64,000 nucleotides of DNA from Paenarthrobacter nicotinovorans (GTDB taxonomy: Bacteria > Actinomycetota > Actinomycetes > Actinomycetales > Micrococcaceae). Below are positions 9,259 to 17,567 of the stretch, in pieces. The notes beneath the pieces are model-generated. The model was not told the DNA's origin, ran no database searches, and saw only the letters and a list, made by a program, of their open reading frames with translations. The position numbers and the translations under genes are program-made. The stretch's first letter is position 1. Each line of letters starts with the position of its first letter. The DNA lies in the NCBI RefSeq assembly GCF_021919345.1, contig NZ_CP089293.1, positions 620,001-684,000 of the forward strand, in the 5' to 3' direction.

Positions 9259-9303
9259 CCGCGGCCGGCACTGTCATTCAGTTGCTAACGGTGCCGGCCG
9301 CGG
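9259..9303. promoter_or_regulatory. GC-rich hairpin between binding-protein and permease genes
   Basis: Perfect 13-bp arms CCGCGGCCGGCAC (9259-9271) and GTGCCGGCCGCGG (9291-9303) flank a 19-nt loop. The hairpin starts 5 bp after the lipoprotein stop codon and ends 26 bp before the permease start. It lacks a downstream T-run. In transporter operons such a structure commonly protects or attenuates the transcript so that the binding protein is made in excess; that role is inferred here. Confidence 0.75.
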
Positions 9304-9307
9304 AGTT

Positions 9308-10594
9308 CTACTTCAGGAGGTCCTGGATCTGCTTCTTGGCATCGGCCAGGAGGGTTGAGGTGTCGCCACCGGCCACGGCCTTCTGCAGCAACGGGATCAG
9401 GACGGTATCAACGATCTGCTGCCACTTGGCGGTAGCGGGTCGGGTGGCCGTTGCCTGGCCGTTGAGGGTCTCGATCAGCGGCTTGAAGCTCTCGTAGCCA
9501 GGCTGGTCCTGGTATTTTTCAAACGCGCTGATACGGGAGGCCAAACCGAGCTTGGATTCGATTCCCTTGTCGTTGTAGTCATAGGCGCACTTGACGAACT
9601 TCTTGGCGGCGTCAGTGTTCTTGGTGGCTTTGGGAACGGAGAGGTACCACGGTCCCGGAACACCTGCGACGCCGGCGCTGCCGCCAATCATTGCTGCGGC
9701 TCCCACCTTTCCTGCCACCGGAGCATCGGCGGGAATCTGGCGGTAGGCGTGGGCCCAGAAGCGGGTCATGGCGGTCTTGCCCTGGTTGAACAGGTTTTGT
9801 GCTGCTGCCCAGTCAACCTGCGCTGCACCGCTCGGGGCATCCTTGGCCAAGCTCACGTAGAAGTCCAGGGCTTCCTTGTGGGCGGCGTTGTCGATGACCA
9901 CATTGTTGTCCTTGTCCAGGACCATGGGGGAGCCCGCCTGAAGGACGTGGGCCAGCCATTCAGTTTCCACGGCGCCCTTGACGTCCGTGCCGTACATGCC
10001 GTCCTTGGTGAAGAACGCGGAAATGTCCTGGTACTGCTTCCACGTCTTGGGGGCGGCGAGCTCGTAACCGTACTTGGCTTGGAAGTCAGCCTTGTTCTTG
10101 GCGTCCTCGAACAGGTCCTTGCGGTACAGGATGATCTCGGCATTGGTCCAGGCCGGCATGCCGATGAAGTGGCCATCCACGTTGGCTTCCTTGACGAGGG
10201 CCGGGAAGATGTCCTTCTTGACGTCGTCCGTGAAGAGTTCGTCCAGGGGCTGCACGGCGTCCTTGAAGCTGGGAAGCCATACGGAGTCGAGTGCGGCGAC
10301 GTCGAAGGAGACGTTGCCGGAGGAGAACTCGCTGGAGAGGCGGTTGAACATGCCGTCGTAGGGGAGTTCGACGAAGTTCACGTCGATGCCGGCGTCCTTC
10401 TTGCACTGCTCGGCTACGCCTGTCAGTTCGGCGTGGCCGCCGGCTTCAACCAGGACGTTGATGGAGCTGGAGCCGCCCGATCCGCCTGAGGATGGTGCGG
10501 GACCGCCGGCGCCACAACCGGTGGCAACGAGTGCGACGGCGGTGCACAGCCCGCCGAGGGTGACGAGCTTGGAGATGGTGTTTCGAGTGGACAT
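9308..10594 (-). CDS. ABC sugar importer substrate-binding lipoprotein
   Basis: A 428-residue extracellular solute-binding protein of family 1. It has a lipoprotein signal with lipobox LVATGC (lipid-anchored Cys 27), then a Gly/Ser linker, then the binding domain (INVLVEAGGHAELTG onward). I chose the ATG at 10594: the longer frame adds 113 residues without a signal peptide and reads through the promoter. It is first in the minus arm of the fructan locus, directly behind the putative LacI operator. The ligand is likely DFA III or short fructans. Confidence 0.92.
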   Translation of the reverse strand: MSTRNTISKLVTLGGLCTAVALVATGCGAGGPAPSSGGSGGSSSINVLVEAGGHAELTGVAEQCKKDAGIDVNFVELPYDGMFNRLSSEFSSGNVSFDVAALDSVWLPSFKDAVQPLDELFTDDVKKDIFPALVKEANVDGHFIGMPAWTNAEIILYRKDLFEDAKNKADFQAKYGYELAAPKTWKQYQDISAFFTKDGMYGTDVKGAVETEWLAHVLQAGSPMVLDKDNNVVIDNAAHKEALDFYVSLAKDAPSGAAQVDWAAAQNLFNQGKTAMTRFWAHAYRQIPADAPVAGKVGAAAMIGGSAGVAGVPGPWYLSVPKATKNTDAAKKFVKCAYDYNDKGIESKLGLASRISAFEKYQDQPGYESFKPLIETLNGQATATRPATAKWQQIVDTVLIPLLQKAVAGGDTSTLLADAKKQIQDLLK

Positions 10595-10911
10595 CGCTGT
10601 CGACTCACTTTCTCTTGAACGGAAATTGCAGAGAGATGGGGATTTCACGTCTTTGGCTTGAAAAATCGTTTTGCCAAAACGACTTGGCAATGACATTAGG
10701 GCCGGATGAATGCTTGTGTCAACTGTTTCCCGCGAAACTTTTCGGCCTCTTGACGGTAGGGATCGGATGCCCATAAAGTGATCCGCGCCACTCGACAAAT
10801 CGTTTTGGCATATTTTGGCTGATTTGGCACATTTTGGCACCGGGTGTGCCGCTGCCCATGAACCGGACACTGGCCCACTCCAAACCAGCCCCACGAGTTC
10901 GAAGGAGAACC
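10595..10911. promoter_or_regulatory. divergent promoter region of the fructan locus
   Basis: A 317-bp gap between the lipoprotein gene (minus) and the leader peptide gene (plus). It is AT-richer than its surroundings and holds the palindrome at 10666-10682 and a second TCGTTTTGG half-site at 10800-10808, followed by a run of TTTGGCA-like repeats up to about 10845. Both arms must be initiated here. I could not fix -35/-10 boxes with confidence. Confidence 0.6.
10666..10682. promoter_or_regulatory. putative LacI-family operator
   Basis: TCGTTTTG-C-CAAAACGA is a perfect 8-bp inverted repeat with a single central base, 72 bp upstream of the lipoprotein start. The half-site TCGTTTTG recurs at 10800-10807, nearer the plus arm. 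Size and symmetry fit LacI-family operators. Assignment to the regulator at 6281-7330 is by proximity. Confidence 0.6.
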
Positions 10912-11097
10912 ATGGACCCATCCCCATCCCCATCGCTGAGCCGAAGGAGCATCCTCCGGTTGATTCCCGCTGCGGCAGTGGCGGCCTCCGCCGTCGTGCT
11001 GTCCGCCAAGGAAGCCTTGGCGAAGGAGCCCGCCCGGCAGGCGGCCCCGGAGCACCCCGCAGTGCACGGGCACCGAGCCATCATCGGCATGCTCTAG
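10912..11097 (+). CDS. stand-alone Tat-type leader peptide, 61 residues
   Basis: A short gene with a good ribosome-binding site (AAGGAG, 6 bp before the ATG). The N-terminal region carries a twin-arginine motif SRRSIL, then a hydrophobic Ala/Val stretch, then a cleavage-like AKEALA around residue 37. About 24 more residues follow before TAG. It looks like the signal peptide of a secreted enzyme, yet it ends 74 bp before the GH91 gene, in another frame. The GH91 frame itself has a TGA at 11157-11159, so no simple read-through joins them. It is either a genuine small secreted peptide or a leader detached from the fructotransferase by mutation. Confidence 0.6.
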   Translation: MDPSPSPSLSRRSILRLIPAAAVAASAVVLSAKEALAKEPARQAAPEHPAVHGHRAIIGML

Positions 11098-11171
11098 CGC
11101 AACGCCAGCACAACCCAGCACCACGCAAGGCCACTCAAGCAGTACCCCCAACGATGTGAGGAGAACACGCT

Positions 11172-12377
11172 GTGACCACTGTCTACGACGTCACCACCTG
11201 GTCTGTCCCCGGAAACCCGTCCGCTACGCCCTACAACGACATTGGGCTCATCATCAACAGCATCATCGCCGATGTGAAATCCCAACAGACCAACCAGGCC
11301 TCCAAGCCCGGCGCGGTGGTCTACATCCCGCCAGGAGACTACTCGCTCAAGACCCGGGTCAACGTCGACATCAGCTTCCTGACCATCCGCGGATCCGGTC
11401 ACGGCTTCACGTCCAGCAGCATCCGCTACAACGCAGGCAACACGTCCAGCTGGCATGAAATCAACCCCGGTGGCAGTCGGATCCGGGTCGAAAATACGGA
11501 CGGAAACACCGATGCCTTCAGGGTTTACCGGACCGGCGACCCACGCCTGAGTTCCATCGTCTTTCAGAACTTCTGCTTGGACGGGGTGTCCTTCAACTCC
11601 AACCAGAACTCCTACGTCAACGGCAAAACGGGCATCCGTTTTGACTCCGCGAACGACTCCTGCCGGGTGGAAGGCATGGGCATGGTCTACCTGGAACACG
11701 GCCTGGTGGTCCGGGATACCGATGCCCTGAGTGTGAGCGGCAACTTCCTCGCCGAATGCGGCAGCTGCGTGGAGCTCACCGGATCAGGGCAGGCCTCCAA
11801 GGTCACCGACAACCTGATCGGCGCGGGCTACGTGGGTTTCTCCATTTACGCGGAGGGTCACATGGGCTTGCTGGTCAGCTCCAACAATGTCTTCCCACGG
11901 GGTAAGAGCAGCGTGCACTTCAAGAACTGCACGCGCTCCACCATCACCAGCAACCGCTTCCACGCGTTCTACCCCGGCATGGTCAACTTCGAAGGCAGCT
12001 GCACGGAGAACCTCGTGGGCGCCAACCACTTCCTGCGGCAAATGGAACCCTTCGATCCCCTCAAGCCCTACAACAATGGCCTGGATGACCTCTTTGGTCT
12101 GGTTCATCTGGCAGGAAGCGGGAACACGGTAACGGGCAACCACTTCAGCTACGACGTCCCCTCGGGTTCAGTGAGCCCGGCCGGCCAGAAACCCACCATC
12201 ATCCTGGTGGCCTCCGGTGCCAACAACTACATTGCTGCGAACAACACCATCTCCTCGGTGGCGGCGAACACGGTGGTGTTGGACGGTTCAACCACCGGCA
12301 CTAAGGTGCTGGACAGCGGCGGTACCGGTGAATTTGTGCACTACACCAGCTCCTACTCGTTCCGGGCAACCCCTTAG
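11172..12377 (+). CDS. GH91 inulin fructotransferase (DFA-forming)
   Basis: A 401-residue parallel beta-helix protein that aligns along its length with the GH91 paralogue at 2368: YDVTTW at residues 5-10, GSGHGFTSSSIR, LDGVSFN, FLAECGSC, NNVFPRG and NGLDDL. Known inulin fructotransferases cut terminal difructose units from inulin as DFA III (or DFA I) and are secreted. The GTG start at 11172 follows GAGGAG, and an in-frame TGA at 11157 rules out a longer protein. The encoded enzyme therefore has no signal of its own, although the preceding small gene encodes one. DFA III versus DFA I specificity cannot be settled by eye. Confidence 0.82.
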   Translation: MTTVYDVTTWSVPGNPSATPYNDIGLIINSIIADVKSQQTNQASKPGAVVYIPPGDYSLKTRVNVDISFLTIRGSGHGFTSSSIRYNAGNTSSWHEINPGGSRIRVENTDGNTDAFRVYRTGDPRLSSIVFQNFCLDGVSFNSNQNSYVNGKTGIRFDSANDSCRVEGMGMVYLEHGLVVRDTDALSVSGNFLAECGSCVELTGSGQASKVTDNLIGAGYVGFSIYAEGHMGLLVSSNNVFPRGKSSVHFKNCTRSTITSNRFHAFYPGMVNFEGSCTENLVGANHFLRQMEPFDPLKPYNNGLDDLFGLVHLAGSGNTVTGNHFSYDVPSGSVSPAGQKPTIILVASGANNYIAANNTISSVAANTVVLDGSTTGTKVLDSGGTGEFVHYTSSYSFRATP

Positions 12378-12404
12378 CGCCCGGCTGAGCAGGAAGGTCT
12401 GTCA

Positions 12405-14993
12405 ATGATGACAAGACGCACCAAACCGCCGGTGGTCACCTCGGTGATAGCCGCCGTCGTGGTTTCCCTATCCCTCGCGACGACAAGCGCTCCGGCGCAC
12501 GCCACCGATCCCGACCACGCAACCCAGCAGTACCGGCCCTCTGTGCACTACACCCCGTTGAAGAACTGGATGAACGATCCCAACGGGCTGGTCTACAACA
12601 ACGGCACCTACCACATGTACTACCAGTACAACCCCTACGGAACCACGTGGGGGAACATGAGCTGGGGCCATGCGACGTCCACGGACCTGCTGCATTGGTC
12701 CGAACAGCCCCTGGCCATCCCGCAGACCTTCAACGGCAGCGGACAGGCCACGGAGGACATCTTCTCCGGTTCCATCGTGGTGGATTCGCAGAACACCAGT
12801 GGCCTGGGCACAGCGCAAAACCCGCCGATGGTTGCCGTCTACACCAGCAATTTCACTGGCAACCATCCCCTCTATCCGGGGAAGCAAGCGCAATCGCTGG
12901 CGTACAGCACGGACAGCGGGCAGACGTGGACCAAGTACTCCGGAAATCCGGTGCTCAGCAGGAACACCACGGACTTCCGGGACCCCAAGGTGTTCCGGTA
13001 CCAAGGTTCTGCCGGTTCCTACTGGGTGATGTCGGCCGTGGAAGCCAACGAGCACAGGGTCCTGTTCTACAAGAGCAGCGACCTGAAGAGCTGGACCTAC
13101 CTGGACGACTTCAAGCCAGCCAATGCCACCGGCGGGCAGTGGGAATGCCCCGATCTTTTCCCCTTGGCAGTGGACGGCAACACCAACAACACCAAATGGG
13201 TCTTGGCGGTGAACATCAACCCGGGATCAGTAGCCGGCGGCAGTGGGGGTCAGTATTTCGTTGGAAGTTTTGACGGCACCACCTTTACGTCAGAAACAAC
13301 CGATCCGGTAGACGTCGCTCCGCCGGGAAACGTGATCGCCGGGTTCAATGGCGGTAGCTACAGCGGCTGGAACGTGGGCAATGACCCGGCCAACCCCGGG
13401 GGCCCCTGGGGAAGTGCGCCGGCCAGCGGAACGCTGACGGGCCAGCAAACCGTGACCGGTTCCATCGGTTCCGGGCTCGTGAACGGGTTCAACGGCGGAG
13501 ACGTCCCAACCGGCACCTTGGAGTCGGCGCCGTTCACCCTCACCAAGGATTACATCAACTTCCTGGCCGGCGGAGGAAACCACCCGCGGCAACCGGGGGA
13601 GCAGCCAGGCAACGCACCGCCACCGGGCTACCTCTTGTTCGACGGCTTTGATTACCCGGGAACACTCAGTGCCGCCGGCTGGCAGCTGACCGGAGACTTC
13701 GAAGCAGCCAGGAACCCGTCAACAGCGGGTGGTGAATACGCCATCGGAAAGCGCATCAACACCTTTGAAGGCGGACCCAGCGCCGATAACAACACTGGAA
13801 CCGTCACCTCACCGGAGTTCTATCTGACCAACACGAACATCGGGTTCCTCCTGGGCGGCGGCAACCGGACTGACGGCTCACTGCAAGTGGAACTGTTGGT
13901 AGGCGGCGTTCCTGTCCGGAGCGCCACCGGCAGCAACTCGGGCGACCTCAACTGGAAGAACTGGGATGTCTCCCAGTACTACGGGCAGATCGCACGGATC
14001 CGGATCGTGGACAACGCCACAGGACCTTGGGGCCACCTGACACTGGACAATATGGTTCTGGGCTCTCAACCGGCGCAACCGCGAAGCAGCGAGACAACGG
14101 TCAACTTGATGGTCAACGGACAGGCCATCCGCACTACCACCGGCTCCGATTCAGAGCACCTCGACTGGAAAACCTGGGACGTCAGTGCCTACAAAGGAAG
14201 CCAGGCGACCATCCGAATCGTGGACAACAACCGTGGTGGGTGGGGGCACATCCTGGCGGACGAGTTTGTGGCTTCCGATATCACCCGCTTGGAACAGCAC
14301 GACTGGCTGGACTGGGGGAGGGACTACTACGCGGCCGTCTCGTTCAACAACGTCCCGGACGGCAAGCGGATCATGCTCGGCTGGATGAACAACTGGGACT
14401 ATGGGCAGTCCACACCTACCAGCACTTGGCGGGGTTCCATGGCCCTGCCCCGCGAAGTCCAGCTCACGCAGACCAGCCAGGGTCCCCGGCTCAGCCAGAA
14501 AGCCGTCCAGCAGGTGGATAGCCTGAAGAACACGGGGGCTGCCTACACCGCGACCGCACAGGACATCGCTTCGGGAACCAGCAGTCTTCCGATTTCCGGG
14601 GACGTGCTGCAGATCGACGCGCAGTTCTCGCCGGGAACGGCGACGGCGTTCGGGCTGAAGGTTCTGGGCGACGGCACGGAGGCGACCAGGATCGGCTACA
14701 CGACGGCCTCCGGGCGGGCATTCATTGACAGGACCGCCTCCGGAAACGAGGGCTTCCACCCTGCGTTCGCGTCGCTGGACGACGCGCCGGTCCAGCTCAT
14801 CAATGGCAAGCTCACCCTGCGGATCTTTGTGGACAAGGCCTCCGTGGAGGTGTTTGCCCAGGGTGGCCTGACGACGCTCACGGACCAGGTCTTCCCTTCG
14901 GCAGGCGCCAGCTCCCTGTCCCTCTTCTCGGAAGGAGGGACCGCCCGGCTCGAAAGCCTCACCGTCACGCCGCTCAACAAGGCGATGTGGTAA
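12405..14993 (+). CDS. secreted GH32 fructanase with nested inserted beta-sandwich modules
   Basis: An 862-residue exoenzyme. A Sec signal (residues 1-34, ending PAHA-T) precedes a GH32 propeller with WMNDPNG (55-61), FRDPKVF (191-197) and ECPDLF (247-252). Between about residues 306 and 627 the propeller is interrupted; it resumes at WLDWGRDYYAAVSF, exactly where the compact paralogue at 4681 continues. The insert contains two related modules, each with an FLxGGGN motif (near 386-392 and 481-487), a WDVS block (591 and 520) and an xWGHI/L block (612 and 541). The second module (about 413-553) lies within a loop of the first. Similar inserts occur in some levanases, where they may bind fructan. 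The C-terminal sandwich has SVEVFAQGG. The start has AGGAAGG upstream. Levan or inulin preference is unknown. Confidence 0.88.
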   Translation: MMTRRTKPPVVTSVIAAVVVSLSLATTSAPAHATDPDHATQQYRPSVHYTPLKNWMNDPNGLVYNNGTYHMYYQYNPYGTTWGNMSWGHATSTDLLHWSEQPLAIPQTFNGSGQATEDIFSGSIVVDSQNTSGLGTAQNPPMVAVYTSNFTGNHPLYPGKQAQSLAYSTDSGQTWTKYSGNPVLSRNTTDFRDPKVFRYQGSAGSYWVMSAVEANEHRVLFYKSSDLKSWTYLDDFKPANATGGQWECPDLFPLAVDGNTNNTKWVLAVNINPGSVAGGSGGQYFVGSFDGTTFTSETTDPVDVAPPGNVIAGFNGGSYSGWNVGNDPANPGGPWGSAPASGTLTGQQTVTGSIGSGLVNGFNGGDVPTGTLESAPFTLTKDYINFLAGGGNHPRQPGEQPGNAPPPGYLLFDGFDYPGTLSAAGWQLTGDFEAARNPSTAGGEYAIGKRINTFEGGPSADNNTGTVTSPEFYLTNTNIGFLLGGGNRTDGSLQVELLVGGVPVRSATGSNSGDLNWKNWDVSQYYGQIARIRIVDNATGPWGHLTLDNMVLGSQPAQPRSSETTVNLMVNGQAIRTTTGSDSEHLDWKTWDVSAYKGSQATIRIVDNNRGGWGHILADEFVASDITRLEQHDWLDWGRDYYAAVSFNNVPDGKRIMLGWMNNWDYGQSTPTSTWRGSMALPREVQLTQTSQGPRLSQKAVQQVDSLKNTGAAYTATAQDIASGTSSLPISGDVLQIDAQFSPGTATAFGLKVLGDGTEATRIGYTTASGRAFIDRTASGNEGFHPAFASLDDAPVQLINGKLTLRIFVDKASVEVFAQGGLTTLTDQVFPSAGASSLSLFSEGGTARLESLTVTPLNKAMW

Positions 14994-15002
14994 GCCGCCG
15001 TC

Positions 15003-15067
15003 GAGCGTTTTTGTACAGCTAATGCCCCTAAGAACGCCTCTTAGGGGCATTAGCTGTACGAAAACTC
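15003..15067. repeat. palindromic intergenic element, copy 2
   Basis: A 65-bp copy of the element at 2300, here with a perfect inner stem (TAATGCCCCTAAGA against TCTTAGGGGCATTA) and outer arms GTTTTTGTACAG and CTGTACGAAAAC. It fills the 74-bp gap between the levanase stop (14993) and the stop of the convergent universal stress gene (15068), touching the latter. With copy 1 it brackets the fructan locus. Confidence 0.9.
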
Positions 15068-15460
15068 CTAGTCCGCCTTCACCGCAAGGACCGGGCAGTC
15101 CGCTTCCAGGAGGATGCGCTGGGAAACGCTGCCCATGATGAGCTTGCCTACCGGGCTGCGGCGGCGGAGGCCGATCACGATCAATCCGGCGTCGTGCTCG
15201 TCTGCAGCATCAAGCACCTCGGCCGCTGCGTCATGACCGCGGATGGGTTGCTTGATGATGTGCTGGATGCCGTGCTCAGCCAGCCGGTCCTCGATGCTCT
15301 GGATCTCCGGCTCCTGGGCATAACGGTTGTCCACCAGGGCGTCGCCCTTGGAGGAATTGATGACCAGCAGGGTGTCGTTGCTCTTCTTGGCCTCGGCGAT
15401 GGCCTGCGTCAGTGCTGCTTCGCCTTCTGGTGTGGGGACGTATCCCACCACGATGGTCAT
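15068..15460 (-). CDS. universal stress protein (UspA family)
   Basis: A 130-residue single UspA domain. The nucleotide-binding region [24 protein letters not shown] (about 95-118) matches the G-2x-G-9x-G(S/T) motif of ATP-binding members. Its start overlaps the tctA stop by 4 bp (ATGA), so it is the last gene of the tctCBA-usp operon. Coupling a stress protein to a tricarboxylate transporter suggests a regulatory or energy-sensing partner, but nothing in the sequence shows the mechanism. Confidence 0.92.
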   Translation of the reverse strand: MTIVVGYVPTPEGEAALTQAIAEAKKSNDTLLVINSSKGDALVDNRYAQEPEIQSIEDRLAEHGIQHIIKQPIRGHDAAAEVLDAADEHDAGLIVIGLRRRSPVGKLIMGSVSQRILLEADCPVLAVKAD

Positions 15461-17064
15461 GGTTTCTCCTGCCGATGGTGTGCGGGCGTGGTTGGTTCGG
15501 TCTTCGTGGGTGAAGGCGACGCCGGGGTCTGCGGCTCATCCTGGTCCGAAAGCATGGACGGTCCTGTAAGAGCTGCCGTCGGACGGTTCCGCCGGATGAG
15601 CTTGAGGACCAGCGGCCAGGCCAGGATGATTCCGATGATGACGTAAATACCGACGGCGATCGGCTCGCTCCAGAGCCCGGCCGGGTCGCCTGCACTGAGC
15701 TGCAGGGTCTTCCGGAGCTGGCCTTCCAGTCGCGGGCCCAGGATAACGCCAAGAATGAGCGGCAGGACGGGGAGTCCGAAGCGGCGCATCATGAACCCCA
15801 AAGCACCCAGTATCAGCAGGATCACAAGGTCGAAGGCCTGGAGGTTCACCGAGTAGGCGCCCAAGGTGGCGAAGAACAGGATGCCTGCGTACAGGTACGG
15901 GCGGGGCAGTTGCAGCAGCTTGGCCCACAGCGGCGCCAGGGGCAGGTTGATCAGCAGAAGGAGCAGGTTGCCGATGAAGAGGCTCGCGATCAGCGCCCAC
16001 ACCAGTGGTCCCTGGCTTGAGAAGAGCTGCGGGCCGGGCTGGATGCCGTAGGACGTGAACGCTGCCAGCATCACTGCCGCGGTTGCGTTGGTGGGCAGGC
16101 CGAGGGCCAGCATGGGAGTGAGGGTACCGGCGGCGGCTGCGTTGTTCGCAGCTTCCGGACCCGCCACGCCTTCGATGGCTCCATGGCCGAACTCTTCGGG
16201 GTGCTTGCTGAGGCGCTTCTCGGTGACGTAGCTCAGGAACGTGGGGATTTCCGCTCCGCCTGCCGGCAAAGCCCCGAACGGGAAACCGAAAACCGTGCCG
16301 CGAAGCCATGGCTTCCAGGAGCGTTGCCAATCCTTCTTGCCCATCCAGGGACGGCCAACGGGAATGACATGCAACGGGGTGCGGCGCAGGTGTGCCGCCA
16401 CCCAGAGGGCCTCGCCCACCGCGAAGATGGCCACAGCCACCACCACAATGTCCAAACCGTCGGACAACAGTGGCTGGCCAAACGTGAGCCGGCTCTGGCC
16501 CGTAACGGAGTCCAGGCCCACCAAACCGATGGCCAGTCCCAGGCCGAGGGAGGCGAAGCCGCGCAACCGCGACGACCCCAGTACCGCAGTGACAGCCAGC
16601 AGGGCCAACATCATGATCGCGAAGTAGCTGGGGGAGCCCAGGCTGACCGCGAACTTCACAACGATCGGTGCGCAGACCGCAAGGAGGGTAGTGCCAATGG
16701 TGCCTGCCACGAACGAGCCGATGGCCGCCGTCGCGAGTGCTTGCGCCGCCCGCCCCGCCTTGGCCATCTTGTTGCCTTCGATGGCCGTCACCACGGACGA
16801 CGATTCGCCGGGAGTATTCAGCAGGATAGAGGTGGTGGAGCCGCCGTACATTCCGCCGTAGTAGATACCGGCGAACATGATGAAGGCGCTGGTGGGTTCA
16901 AGTGCGTACGTGACCGGGAGCAGCAAGGCAACGGTCATGGCCGGACCGAGCCCGGGAAGGACACCTACAGCGGTGCCGAGGATGACGCCGATCATGGCGT
17001 ACATGAGGTTCAAAGGAGTGAGGGCGGTGGAGAACCCGTCCATCAAGGAGGACCAGACGTCCAT
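15457..17064 (-). CDS. tctA: tripartite tricarboxylate transporter, large membrane subunit TctA
   Basis: A 535-residue membrane protein of the TctA family with about 11-12 hydrophobic segments. The signature [19 protein letters not shown] lies near residues 35-53, and the PGESSSV block near 104-112 is typical of the family. It forms the main translocation pore of this periplasmic-binding-protein-dependent secondary transporter. It overlaps tctB by one base (TGATG) and the stress-protein gene by 4 bp. Citrate or a related carboxylate is expected because of the divergent CitA/CitB-like pair. Confidence 0.93.
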   Translation of the reverse strand: MDVWSSLMDGFSTALTPLNLMYAMIGVILGTAVGVLPGLGPAMTVALLLPVTYALEPTSAFIMFAGIYYGGMYGGSTTSILLNTPGESSSVVTAIEGNKMAKAGRAAQALATAAIGSFVAGTIGTTLLAVCAPIVVKFAVSLGSPSYFAIMMLALLAVTAVLGSSRLRGFASLGLGLAIGLVGLDSVTGQSRLTFGQPLLSDGLDIVVVAVAIFAVGEALWVAAHLRRTPLHVIPVGRPWMGKKDWQRSWKPWLRGTVFGFPFGALPAGGAEIPTFLSYVTEKRLSKHPEEFGHGAIEGVAGPEAANNAAAAGTLTPMLALGLPTNATAAVMLAAFTSYGIQPGPQLFSSQGPLVWALIASLFIGNLLLLLINLPLAPLWAKLLQLPRPYLYAGILFFATLGAYSVNLQAFDLVILLILGALGFMMRRFGLPVLPLILGVILGPRLEGQLRKTLQLSAGDPAGLWSEPIAVGIYVIIGIILAWPLVLKLIRRNRPTAALTGPSMLSDQDEPQTPASPSPTKTEPTTPAHHRQEKP

Positions 17065-17567
17065 CAGAGGATTCCTTCCAGGAGTCCGGCCGGCAGCGCA
17101 ATGCCCAGGCCGAGGTAGAAGCCGTAGAAGGTCAGCAGGGAAAGTGCCACGGAGATGAGTCCGTCACGGACATAACGGCGGCTTCCGAGGGCAAGGACGC
17201 TGCCCCAGAAAAGTACCGTGCCGGAGATGACCCAACCAGCCCAATCGATCAGCAGGATGTTGAGCAGGAAGGCTCCCGCCAGCGGCAGGACGGTCTTCCA
17301 ATCGGCAGGGTGCGCCAGGTCCACATCCTCGCCGCCTTCGGCCTCGCCCCTGCCGCCACGGAGGACATTGATGGCAAGCAGAACAGCGCAGGCCACCAGG
17401 AGTCCGGCAACGATGAACGGGACAGTCTTTGGACCCACAGGGTCCGATTTCGAGTACGGGGTTACCAGGCCGTTGGCGTCCAGGAAGACCAGGACTCCGA
17501 CCACGCCGAGCAGGAGGGCGACCCCCAGCTCGGCGCGGCCTTTCAAGCCTGTTGCTGGAGAGCTCAC
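17064..17567 (-). CDS. tctB: tripartite tricarboxylate transporter, small membrane subunit TctB
   Basis: A 167-residue protein with four predicted membrane helices and a hydrophilic middle ([20 protein letters not shown]), as usual for TctB. The GTG start overlaps the tctC stop (GTGA, 4 bp). It works with TctA as the membrane part of the carboxylate importer. Confidence 0.9.
   Translation of the reverse strand: MSSPATGLKGRAELGVALLLGVVGVLVFLDANGLVTPYSKSDPVGPKTVPFIVAGLLVACAVLLAINVLRGGRGEAEGGEDVDLAHPADWKTVLPLAGAFLLNILLIDWAGWVISGTVLFWGSVLALGSRRYVRDGLISVALSLLTFYGFYLGLGIALPAGLLEGIL

Noticed and set aside
12405..14993. Large secreted GH32 as a levan fructotransferase (DFA IV-forming)
   Set aside because: That enzyme class is much shorter and lacks the nested insert; the motifs here fit hydrolytic GH32, though product analysis would be needed.
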